NCBI GenBank assembly: GCA_964526695.1 | Contig: CAZGJA010000003.1 | Location: forward strand, 40,973-104,972 | Origin: JABWBH01 sp964526695 | GTDB taxonomy: Bacteria > Planctomycetota > Phycisphaerae > UBA1845 | Length of the DNA: 64,000 bases | Direction of reading: 5' to 3' | Shown here: positions 56,567-64,000 of the stretch, piece by piece | How the letters are laid out: each line of letters begins with the position of its first letter | Position numbering within the stretch: the first letter of the stretch is position 1 | The notes under the pieces: model-generated | What the model was told of the DNA's origin: nothing | Seen by the model: the letters and a program-made list of their open reading frames with translations, nothing else | Databases searched by the model: none | Position numbers and translations under genes: made by a program

Positions 56567-56621
56567 CCGTCGCGGGAGTTCATACCGCCAAGAACGCTCG
56601 CCTGCACCAGTGACAACCACC

Positions 56622-57344
56622 TCACGGCGCCGCAGCCTGCAGCGTCACCTCGACTCGGCTGACGCTCAGCGAGCTTGAGGCCTCCGCCGTTGCCGTGGGC
56701 GAACCCAGCTCAACGCGCCCCGCAACGAGAATCTGATAAGACAGGGTTGGTTCCAGCGTGAACTCGAACGTCCGCTCGAAGCGCCCGGAGCCTCTCGGGG
56801 CGGACTGACCCAGCTCGACTTCGGTCAGCGCCTGGCGCTTCACTACGCGGCGCTGAGAATCGAGGATCACAATCTTCAGCGCCACCTTACCGGCGGGCGC
56901 GGGATCGTCGGCGGCTTTCGCGCTCAGTTCATACTCGCTGTCGAGCTTGACCGCGGCCACGATCGGCAAGGGTGACGAGGTCGCCCCTGCGGGGATGACT
57001 TGTCCAAGCTCGAACTCCGCCCAACCTTCTCCCGTTTCGCGCAGGGCAACCGCCGCGCGTGCGGACCCGGCGCGGTCCACGGTTGCCTCGGCCGTTGCAC
57101 CGCCCGAGGAGAAGCGTTGAGCGTTGTGCAGGTTGAACGTCCCGGCACCGGGGAAGGCAGCCGGCAACGTGATCTCGCGCGGGGCGGTCGAGTCGCCGCC
57201 GCCCGGTGAAGCCGTCAGAAGCACTTCGCCGAAACGATTGGAGCTGCACGCGCCGATGCAGGTCAGCATCGCCGCGCTGATCGCAAGTTGCCTGCCGATC
57301 GATGCCCTCACGATTCCGCCGCTCCAACGGGTCTGTCGAATCAC
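56622..57344 (-). CDS. Lipoprotein of unknown function
   Basis: GTG 57344 starts a 240-residue product whose signal peptide ends at lipobox CIGAC (Cys33). The mature part is a mix of beta strands (EITLPAAFPGAG, KVALKIVILDSQRR, FERTFEFTLEPT) with many Ala/Gly/Ser, giving no recognisable domain. GGAG lies 14 bases upstream. The gene sits in a lipoprotein/OmpA region on the same strand as the 57745 gene, but a palindromic repeat (57418-57629) separates them, so cotranscription is uncertain. Confidence 0.75.
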   Translation of the reverse strand: MIRQTRWSGGIVRASIGRQLAISAAMLTCIGACSSNRFGEVLLTASPGGGDSTAPREITLPAAFPGAGTFNLHNAQRFSSGGATAEATVDRAGSARAAVALRETGEGWAEFELGQVIPAGATSSPLPIVAAVKLDSEYELSAKAADDPAPAGKVALKIVILDSQRRVVKRQALTEVELGQSAPRGSGRFERTFEFTLEPTLSYQILVAGRVELGSPTATAEASSSLSVSRVEVTLQAAAP

Positions 57345-57417
57345 GATGATTGAGTCTCCATATGACTCTGGTGCGTGGCGCGTTGATGGTCTTCAAGTTG
57401 CGAGGCGGCGCGCCATT

Positions 57418-57629
57418 GTGCCCCGGAGGGGCATCCGAGAATTGCCCAGCCATTCATGGCTGGGGGACTTGGCGTCAGACCGCGCAGTCCCGGAGGGACG
57501 GCTGAATTGCGGCGCGTTATGCACACTACATCTCCGTGCTTCAGCCGTCCCTACGGGACTTTCGGTTCATCGCCGCGAACACCCCAGCGATAAATCGCTG
57601 GGCTACTCTCGGCTGCCCCTCCGGGGCAC
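57418..57629. repeat. ~210-bp nested palindromic element
   Basis: Three hairpins in mirror order: outer TGCCCCGGAGGGGCA (57419-) and GCCCCTCCGGGGC (57614-); middle CCCAGCCATTCATGGCTGGG and CCCAGCGATAAATCGCTGGG; inner AGTCCCGGAGGGACGGCTGAA (57486-) and TTCAGCCGTCCCTACGGGACT. Each half is itself partly complementary to the other. It lies between two envelope genes and has no open frame. Confidence 0.85.
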
Positions 57630-57744
57630 AAGAGATCCCGTCGATTTCCCTGAATGATCGTAAGTTCATGCGAATCCAAAGCCCGGCAACCGGAGTCAAG
57701 TGGAGACTCAGGTCACGTCGAATGCTCCCGAAACGCTCACGCGA

Positions 57745-58413
57745 TTACTTCCCCAGCGCCACGTCCATGGCGAAAATCTCCACGCGACGGTTGGCCTGCC
57801 GATTGGCCGCGTTTGTGTTTGAAGCCTTGTTGCGATGCTCGCCGCAGCCGCCGGCCACCATCCGCCCCGGATCGACCGATTTTCCGGCGAGGTATCGCAC
57901 AACCGCCAGCGATCTCTGGCAGCTCAATTCGTAATTGTCCTTCCACCCGCTCTTCTGGATGGGCTGATCGTCCGTGTGCCCGACGACGAGGATGTCCTTC
58001 CCGCCGTAGGTTCCGTTGAGCGTCGTGGCGATCTTGTCCAGCGTCCGCTTGGCCTCGTCGCGGAGAATGGCCTTGCCGGATTGAAAGAGGACGGTTTCGT
58101 CGATGGCGATCATGACGCCGCCCTTGACGGGTTGCCAACCCGGCTCGACGACCTTCGGCTCCTGCTCGGGCGTGGCGGCGAGCCGGCCTTGAAGCTCTTC
58201 GTTGGCGCGGCGCAGCGCCGCCAGCTCCTGATCGCGCTGCGAGAGCGCGCCCTCGGCTTCCTGACGTCGGCGCTGAGCATCGGCAAGCTGCGACTGCAGA
58301 CTGCCGCGCTCCTGCTCGAGCGTTTGGATCTGCGCGTTCGGATCCGGTCCGCAACCGGTGAGCAAGGGCAGGGCGACGAACGCAACCACGACGGCATGAA
58401 GGATGAAACGCAT
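57745..58413 (-). CDS. OmpA/Pal-like peptidoglycan-associated lipoprotein
   Basis: From ATG 58413, with GGAG upstream, the product is 222 residues. The signal peptide ends at lipobox LLTGC (Cys21). A coiled-coil region (LEQERGSLQSQLADAQRRRQ to LAALRRANEELQG) is followed by an OmpA-type peptidoglycan-binding domain: ETVLFQSGKAILRDEAKRTLD, VVGHTDDQPI, LSCQRSLAVVRYL and GCGEHR, NRRVEIFA. It would tether the outer membrane to the wall. It may pair with a Tol system elsewhere. Confidence 0.92.
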   Translation of the reverse strand: MRFILHAVVVAFVALPLLTGCGPDPNAQIQTLEQERGSLQSQLADAQRRRQEAEGALSQRDQELAALRRANEELQGRLAATPEQEPKVVEPGWQPVKGGVMIAIDETVLFQSGKAILRDEAKRTLDKIATTLNGTYGGKDILVVGHTDDQPIQKSGWKDNYELSCQRSLAVVRYLAGKSVDPGRMVAGGCGEHRNKASNTNAANRQANRRVEIFAMDVALGK

Positions 58414-58693
58414 GATTGATCTCCACGAAACGGAAGCCGGAACCCGATGCCACGAACCGGTGCGATGCGCCACTGCGGCGTCTGCGCCGGCGGTTTGAAG
58501 ATACGGGCGCAGGCTGGGCGTCGCAAGCGTTTTTTCGGGTTTTTCGCAGCAGGGGCGGAATGAGGAGTCGGGGCCGTGTCGGAGAGGCCCCTCACTTGCG
58601 TGAGGGGTTCTGAAAGAGCGGGCAATCTGTCCGAGCGAACGGCCTGCTTGAGCGAGCGACCATTATCGGTGGGCGACCTGCCTGATGGCGGGC

Positions 58694-60295
58694 TTACCTG
58701 GCGCCCGAATCCGGCACGCCCGTTGGCCATTGAATCGTCGGCTCCGGCTCGACTTCCGTTCGTTCCAACAGAAAACTCACAGCGCCCTTGACGTTGCTGA
58801 TAAGCCGCGAGCTGACGATCGGCTGATAGAACAGCACCACGATCAGGAACGCCAGCGAAAGCCACGGGCCCAGCGGAACCGCCCGCGTCCGCTTGAACGG
58901 CAGCGCCGCCAGCCAGCCGATCATCGCCAGGAAGCAGGCGAGGAAGAACCCGAGAACGACCACCGGCCAGCCCGCCACGCATCCCGCCGCGGCCATGATG
59001 TGGATGTCGCCGGTTCCGAAGGCCTCTTTCCCGAACAGCAATGTGAACAGGATTCGCACCAGCCAGCCCACGGCGCCGCCCACGACGAACCCGCACGCCG
59101 CGGTGGCCAGCCCGTTGAGCGGCTGCCACGAGCCGCCGGAGGCCCCGACTTCCGTCGCGCCGACCCAGTGCAGCCGAGCCTCCGCCGCGCCGCTCAATCC
59201 GGGATGTCCCAACACCAGCCACCCCAGCAGCAACGCGAACACAACGGCGGGCACGAAGAAGGCGAACTCCTGCAAGGCCACGAGCCGGGCGCTGCCGCTC
59301 TCCTCCTCGATTTCTTCGTAAACCTGTTCGTCTGACGGTCTGGAGACCTGCCCCATGGTGAGGATGAGCGCGAACAGCGCCAGCGCCGCCAGCCCGAAGC
59401 GATACACCCCGGGCGCCGGCAGCAGCTCGGCCTTATCCACGCAGGCCAGCACCCAGATCGCGCCCACCAGCAGGAGCATCAAGGCGATGGGCCAGCGGCT
59501 CGAAGCCTCGCGCAACTCGTAAGGACTGGACGGCGGCGCGAGCGCTGCGGGTGTGAGTGTCGATGCAGCAGGTGTCGCCGGAGTTGCAGGCGCATTCGCA
59601 GGCACGGAGGCGCGCGACGGCATCGAACCACCTTCGACCGCGGGCTTGGCGTTTTCCTCATCCTCGACATTCCACGGCGACAAGCTCAGCAGCAGCCACG
59701 CCGCCGCCACCCCCGCCAGCGCCGCAAGGCTCGCCACGGCCGTGACGGGTCCGGGTCGCGGCCAAGTGTCGAGGCTTGCCTTCGGGGTCCATGCGATGTG
59801 CATGACGAAGCCGACGAGCACCGCGAGGTTGGTGAAACGGATGTCCACCCAGTAGTGCTCCAGGTCGATCGCCGACATGACGAACAACCCGAAGAACAGC
59901 ACGAGATGCGCCAGCAACATCGGCCAGTCGGACGCCAGCCGCTCGGTGCCCCCAAGGACGGAGAGCTTCAGGCTCGCGCGATCCGGCGCGAGAAGGAAGG
60001 CGTCCGCCAGCGCGACGAACACGATCGCCATGGCCAGCTCGACCACGGGGTAGCGCACGGAGATGGGCAGCTTGCAGTTGCGGCACTTGCCGCCCAGCAG
60101 CAGGAAGCTGAGCACGGGGATGTTCTCATGCCAGCGGATGCGCGTTTCGCAGTGCGGGCAGGCGGACCACTTCGGCTGGCGCGGGGAGCGGTCGAGCGGG
60201 AGGCGGTGAATCAGCACATTGGCGAAGCTGCCGAGGCAAAGCCCCAGCGCCGTGAAGAAGAACAGCCACCAGAGCGTGGGCAGAATCAAAAGCAA
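58694..60295 (-). CDS. Prepilin peptidase (A24) with large central insertion
   Basis: The 533-residue protein is about twice the usual 260-290. It has the N-terminal methyltransferase/zinc part with CPHC (Cys46, Cys49) and CRNC (Cys71, Cys74), then the two catalytic aspartates: Asp144 in MSAIDLEHYWVD and Asp430 in GTGDIHI. In normal enzymes these are about 65 residues apart; here 286 residues separate them, with extra helices and a Pro/Ala-rich loop (SMPSRASVPANAPATPATP). The protein cleaves and methylates type IV pilin or type II secretion pseudopilin precursors. The start is TTG 60295, since an in-frame stop lies just upstream. Confidence 0.93.
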   Translation of the reverse strand: MLLILPTLWWLFFFTALGLCLGSFANVLIHRLPLDRSPRQPKWSACPHCETRIRWHENIPVLSFLLLGGKCRNCKLPISVRYPVVELAMAIVFVALADAFLLAPDRASLKLSVLGGTERLASDWPMLLAHLVLFFGLFVMSAIDLEHYWVDIRFTNLAVLVGFVMHIAWTPKASLDTWPRPGPVTAVASLAALAGVAAAWLLLSLSPWNVEDEENAKPAVEGGSMPSRASVPANAPATPATPAASTLTPAALAPPSSPYELREASSRWPIALMLLLVGAIWVLACVDKAELLPAPGVYRFGLAALALFALILTMGQVSRPSDEQVYEEIEEESGSARLVALQEFAFFVPAVVFALLLGWLVLGHPGLSGAAEARLHWVGATEVGASGGSWQPLNGLATAACGFVVGGAVGWLVRILFTLLFGKEAFGTGDIHIMAAAGCVAGWPVVVLGFFLACFLAMIGWLAALPFKRTRAVPLGPWLSLAFLIVVLFYQPIVSSRLISNVKGAVSFLLERTEVEPEPTIQWPTGVPDSGAR

Positions 60296-60395
60296 TGTTC
60301 AGGCGTCCTTGCAGAGTTCCTCAGCGAGCGCCGCAGCCGGAAAGCCCGGCCCGGCGTCCGCGGCTCAACCGCCTGCGCCGTTGCTTCGCGCCGCT

Positions 60396-61238
60396 TCACA
60401 ACGACCGCAGTTTTTCCACGAAATCGGAAATCACCCATTCCGGCGTCGAGGCGCCCGCCGTGACGCCGGCCACGCGGCGGCCCGAAATCATGTCCGGCTT
60501 GAACTGGTCCCATGTTTCCAGGTGGTACGTCTCGCGGCCTTTTTCCTGGCAGAGCTTGACCATCTCCCGCGTGTTGGCGGACTTCAGCCCGCCGAGGACG
60601 AACATGACGTCCACTTCGTCGCACAGCGCCAGCGCGGATTCCTGCCGGCGCGTGACCTCCAGGCACAGCGTGTTGATGATTTTCACTTCCTTATACGGGC
60701 GCAGCAGGATCTTGGCGATCATCTGCGCGACGTGCTCCGGCGAGTGCGTCGTCTGCGCCACCAGCCCGAGCCGTTCGCGGTAAGGCAGCGACGCCTCCAG
60801 GTCCGAGCCTTCGTCGATCACCGTGACCTGCGGCGCGTAGCCGATGACGCCCTTCACCTCGGGGTGATTCGGGTCGCCGATCATCACGACGTGGTAACCC
60901 TCTTCGTGCAGCGACTGGACGGCCTCCTGCGCCCTCTTCACCAGTACGCAGGTGGCGTCGATGATGTTCAGCCCTCGCCCGCGCGCCTGGTCGTAGATTT
61001 CCGGGCGGACGCCGTGGGAGCGGATCAGCACGGATTTGCCCCGCTCGATGGCGTCGAGCACGCCGGTCTGGTTCAGCCCCTCGCGCTCCAGCTTGGCCAC
61101 GACCTGCGGGTTGTGGATGACCGGTCCCAGCGCGATGACGTTGCCCGCGCCGTGCGTGCGGACGGCGTCCTCGGCGATCTCGACGGCGTCTTCCACGCCA
61201 AAGCAGAAGCCGCGCGATGTGGCAATTCGAACTTCCAT
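60396..61238 (-). CDS. ispH: 4-hydroxy-3-methylbut-2-enyl diphosphate reductase
   Basis: The 280-residue protein has the three Fe-S ligands Cys12 (GFCFGV), Cys97 (DATC) and Cys192 (INTLC), and conserved residues His42, His125 and Glu127 around GDPNHPEVKG, plus SRHGVRPE-type segments. It makes IPP and DMAPP in the last step of the MEP pathway. ATG 61238 gives the family-standard length. The gene follows the prepilin peptidase region in the same direction with a ~100-base gap; no other isoprenoid gene is nearby. Confidence 0.98.
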   Translation of the reverse strand: MEVRIATSRGFCFGVEDAVEIAEDAVRTHGAGNVIALGPVIHNPQVVAKLEREGLNQTGVLDAIERGKSVLIRSHGVRPEIYDQARGRGLNIIDATCVLVKRAQEAVQSLHEEGYHVVMIGDPNHPEVKGVIGYAPQVTVIDEGSDLEASLPYRERLGLVAQTTHSPEHVAQMIAKILLRPYKEVKIINTLCLEVTRRQESALALCDEVDVMFVLGGLKSANTREMVKLCQEKGRETYHLETWDQFKPDMISGRRVAGVTAGASTPEWVISDFVEKLRSL

Positions 61239-61333
61239 GATGCTCGGGATTCCCGCCTTCGTATATCGGCCCGCCCGGTGGCTTCGGCCAAGGGATCATA
61301 GCCCAACCGCAGCGCAAAGGTAGGCGCATCGAC

Positions 61334-61370
61334 GGGTGGCATGGTCTGGCGTACTCGCCAGGCCATGGCG
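61334..61370. repeat. REP-like hairpin and dispersed repeat pieces
   Basis: GGTGGCATGGTCTGGCG-TACT-CGCCAGGCCATGGCG, followed within 180 bases by two near-identical GCGTTCGCTCCCTTACGGTCGCGGCTCTGAC units (about 61469-61540). Confidence 0.85.
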
Positions 61371-61642
61371 ATTAGAAGGGCACTCTCGTCTCGCCCATTC
61401 AGGGTCACACGAATACCGCGTCCCAAGGACGTCAGAGCCACGCCCGTCAGGAAGCGGTTTCGCAGCACACACGCGTTCGCTCCCTTACGGTCGCGGCTCT
61501 GACGACCCGCGTTCGCTCCCTTACGGTCGCGGCTCTGACAAGATGTAATTCCCACGAGCCGCTACGATAACGTCAACCTAATCCGCCCGTCGTTGTTGGG
61601 GCGGAGTGCGACGAGGACCACAGGCGCGGGGATGAGCGAAGC

Positions 61643-62803
61643 GTGCGCGAACAGCATGATGTGACCGATCTCGTGGCCTCCCTTCTGACGCGGGCCGTGG
61701 CGAGCCGCGCGACGGACGTTCATTTCGAGCCGACGGATGATCGCCTGTGGGTCCGCGTGCGCGTCGATGGGCTGCTCCTCGACTTCGAGGACGTGCCGCT
61801 CGCGCTGGCGCCCAACATCGTCGCGCGGCTGAAGGTGCTGGCGTCCCTGCTCACGTACCGCACGGACATCCCGCAGGAGGGCAGCCTCCAATGGCCCGTG
61901 TCACATTCACCCGGCGCTGAGAAGGAAGCGCGCGCCCTTGCGCCTTCGATGGAGCGCGTCTGGGATCTGCGCGTGGCGACGTTCCCCACGATCCGCGGCG
62001 AGCGCGCCGTGGTGCGCATCTTCCGAGAAAGGACGGCGCCGCAATCGCTGGTCGAGCTGGGCTTCACCGCGGAGCAGGCCCGACTGATGCGATCGGCCGT
62101 TGAGCAGCCCGCCGGCCTGGTCGTCGTCTGCGGTCCCGCCGGCAGCGGCAAGACGACTACGCTTTACGCCCTGATGCACCACCTGCGCGAGCGATTTCCT
62201 CAGCGGAGCCTCATCACGCTGGAGGATCCCGTCGAGCAGCGCATCGACCGCGTGACGCAGATTCAGATCAACCCCTACGGGGAGCTGGACTACGAGCGAT
62301 GCCTGAGGTCGCTGTTGCGGCAGGATCCGCAGGTGCTGCTCGTGGGCGAAATCCGCGATGGGCGCACGGCGAATATCGTCGTGCAGGCCGCGCTGACCGG
62401 ACACTTGATCCTCACGACGCTGCACGGAGAAGATCCGGCCACGGCGATCGTGCGGTTTCTGGAGATGGGCATCCCGGCGTATCAACTGGCGAGCACGCTG
62501 ACGCTGGTGGGCGCGCAGCGGCTGGTGCGGACGGTGTGCAGGTCGTGCGCGCCGGCTTCGCGGCGGGACTGTCGAGATTGCCTGGGCACCGGCTACCGGG
62601 GACGCACGGCCCTGGCGCAGGTCTGCCCGATCAACGAGGAGCTGCGCGGTCTGATTCTGCAGAATCCGTCGGCGTCAGCGTTGCGAGCGCCGCTGGGTCG
62701 CCTCAGCGCGAGCATGATGGCGGTGGGTCAGGCCGCCGTTGAAAGCGGCACGACGACCGATGACGAGCTGCGCCGCGTTCTCGGCGCGGACGCGACGGCG
62801 TGA
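61643..62803 (+). CDS. GspE/PilB-type secretion ATPase, short form
   Basis: The 386-residue protein lacks the N-terminal N1 domain of full GspE/PilB. It begins at the N2-like region (VTDLVASLLTRAVASRATD) and has the Walker A loop GPAGSGKTTTLYAL, the Asp box (ITLEDPVEQ), Walker B LLVGEIRD and the His box TGHLILTTLHGEDPAT. A four-cysteine motif follows (CRSCAPASRRDCRDC, CxxC-x8-CxxC), the zinc site of this family. GTG 61643 is the only start that fits the family N-terminus. It is encoded near a prepilin peptidase, suggesting a type IV pilus or type II secretion role. An adjacent inner-membrane GspF/PilC gene is not seen. Confidence 0.92.
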   Translation: MREQHDVTDLVASLLTRAVASRATDVHFEPTDDRLWVRVRVDGLLLDFEDVPLALAPNIVARLKVLASLLTYRTDIPQEGSLQWPVSHSPGAEKEARALAPSMERVWDLRVATFPTIRGERAVVRIFRERTAPQSLVELGFTAEQARLMRSAVEQPAGLVVVCGPAGSGKTTTLYALMHHLRERFPQRSLITLEDPVEQRIDRVTQIQINPYGELDYERCLRSLLRQDPQVLLVGEIRDGRTANIVVQAALTGHLILTTLHGEDPATAIVRFLEMGIPAYQLASTLTLVGAQRLVRTVCRSCAPASRRDCRDCLGTGYRGRTALAQVCPINEELRGLILQNPSASALRAPLGRLSASMMAVGQAAVESGTTTDDELRRVLGADATA

Positions 62804-63968
62804 GAGAAACTGTCGGCGGCGTTCGCCCGCCGCGACGCCGCGTCCGCGCGAGGCCCGCCTCGCCGCGTATCCTGTCGGCTAGCCTCCTTGCGCCGGGCGT
62901 GAGGGATCGAATCAAGCCCGACCGCCGATCCCTTTCCGCCGCGCAGCTCCCGCGACTGCGCTTCGGTTGAGTCTGCATCTTACTGCGGCGCCCGGCGGAT
63001 TGAGAGTCATGAGATTGAGAGTCTTGAGGATGCAGGACGGTCTGCATCTGTATGGCCCGCACTGCGCCATGCACGGGAGTCATAGAGAAACTCAGCAGGC
63101 GAATTTCGCCATTCGCGCGCAAACGGGATTCCAGTCGGGGGTGCCCAGAAATCCGGGCAGGGCATTCACAAGCCTGGTCCGACCGGGTTTGCGGGAGTGC
63201 CACCGGGGGTCGGCGCCCCGGTCATGCCGGCTTGCCGTAACGAATGGCCGACTTGGCCGAAGGAATGGCCGGCTTGGCTGAGTGAATGTGTAACGCCTGG
63301 CGTTGGTTTGATCCCCGCAGGGGATCCAGGTGAGTAGCCGTGGGCGCAGCCCACGGATGCGAGTGCGCAATGGCATTCAACCCCGTTCGGGGTTCATCGG
63401 AGGGAACCGTTGCGGACCCAAGGTAGGCCGCCTTCGGCGTCCAACCTTGGCCTGGGGGGCCGCAGTCCCTTTGGGATTGAAACGCAGGCACCCATCGAAT
63501 CTCCGTCTCCTTGGGGTTTCGGAGTTGAGGAGCGGTCAAGGGACCGTCCTTTCGATGCCTCGCGTCGTCTCACTGCGCCGGGCCTGCAATGCCGACGCCG
63601 CCCCGAGCGCGGCGCATCCGCCTTTGCACAATGAGACAGTGCCTGTCAATCCGCATGGATCGACGAACTGCGCCGACCCGCCGTAGAATGCCCGACGACA
63701 CGCGGATTGAACTGCGGGCTTGCGAAGCAGCTCAAACTCCCCTCCCTTCCAGGGAGGGGCCGGGGGAGGGTCTTCCGCTGTGCGAGCGTGGGTTCGGTTT
63801 CGGATTGGCTTCGGTTCCGCGTGTCGGGTGGGTGGCGAAGAAACCCCCTCCCAACCTCCCCCTTGCAGGGGGAGGGGTCATGCACTCCCCTCCCTCCCAG
63901 GGGGGTCACGCACCATAAGCGTTAACTTAATTGTGGTGCGTTGAGGATTATCGTGGTATGGTTGGGGC
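62804..63968. other. Long gap with repeat elements
   Basis: This stretch of 1165 bases has no supported gene. It contains GATCCCCGCAGGGGATCC, GTGGGCGCAGCCCAC and AACCCCGTTCGGGGTTC dyads (63311-63393), two CCCTCCC-type hairpins (63739-63776 and 63842-63905), and an inverted repeat CGCACCA / TGGTGCG at 63909-63940. Confidence 0.7.
63909..63940. promoter_or_regulatory. Inverted repeat CGCACCA...TGGTGCG upstream of the last gene
   Basis: A 7-base arm pair separated by 18 bases of AT-rich sequence (TAAGCGTTAACTTAATTG) lies 28 bases before the ATG at 63969. This is the only AT-rich stretch nearby. Promoter or operator function is inferred; -35 and -10 boxes could not be fixed with confidence. Confidence 0.35.
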
Positions 63969-64000
63969 ATGGAAGCCACGGAAGGTTTGATACCGGCGGA
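63969..64000 (+). CDS. Start of a gene cut off by the window edge
   Basis: ATG 63969 begins MEATEGLIPA and runs to the last base of the window. It is preceded by GTTGGGGC and the AT-rich region. Ten codons are too few to identify the product. Confidence 0.35.
   Translation, partial: MEATEGLIPA

Overview
The window is high-GC bacterial chromosome, most likely from an uncultured member of the Planctomycetota (PVC group). Pointers are a membrane protein with a CxNCGY...CPECG zinc ribbon, a PA14/beta-propeller/DUF1080 protein, the futalosine menaquinone genes mqnA and mqnC, secreted beta-helix and Kelch-type proteins, and gene gaps filled with palindromic repeats. The assignment is inferred from gene content. 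No rRNA or tRNA gene was seen. Genes sit on both strands in short runs of one to six.

0-20 kb: the 3' part of a secreted gluzincin metalloprotease, a membrane-anchored protein of unknown function, then a same-strand run of hpf, a PTS EIIA (ptsN-like), HPr, PTS Enzyme I, a TIGR03936/DUF2344 protein, an RNase E/G with a very long N-terminal extension, and a saccharopine-dehydrogenase-like oxidoreductase. Next come a secreted Kelch-repeat protein, deoC, two lipoproteins and a secreted right-handed beta-helix protein. The protease, the Kelch protein and the beta-helix protein end in the same ~85-residue cysteine-containing domain, and a fourth orphan piece of it lies at 13916-14119. This shared C-terminus is the most interesting protein-level signal.

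20-46 kb: a DUF423 protein, the zinc-ribbon membrane protein, an REC-GAF-HD-GYP regulator, manA, an ABC-2 permease, a [2Fe-2S] thioredoxin-like ferredoxin and a GNAT acetyltransferase. A three-gene leftward unit follows (MFS transporter, small secreted protein, PA14/propeller/DUF1080 protein), then rnr, pyk, a secreted protein with two CxxCH motifs, an FlgT/LPP20-like secreted protein, a divergent proton-pumping pyrophosphatase and a small channel-like membrane protein.

46-64 kb: a frameshifted pseudogene, a fused FAD-linked oxidase/Fe-S oxidoreductase (YdiJ-like), a GT-B glycosyltransferase, metK, coupled mqnA-mqnC, a helical protein of unknown function, a lipoprotein, an OmpA/Pal-like lipoprotein, a prepilin peptidase about twice the usual length, ispH, a short GspE/PilB-type ATPase, and the first codons of one more gene at the right edge.

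The gaps carry several repeat families: a 12-bp-stem hairpin (nine clear copies), a ~195-bp multi-hairpin element (three copies, one inverted), a ~210-bp nested palindrome, CCCTCCC/GGGAGGG hairpins, GTCATTCCCGCG elements, and short tandem arrays with 8-, 12-, 15- and 18-bp units; one further array (24 bp) lies inside a gene. No transposase, integrase, CRISPR array or phage gene was recognised.
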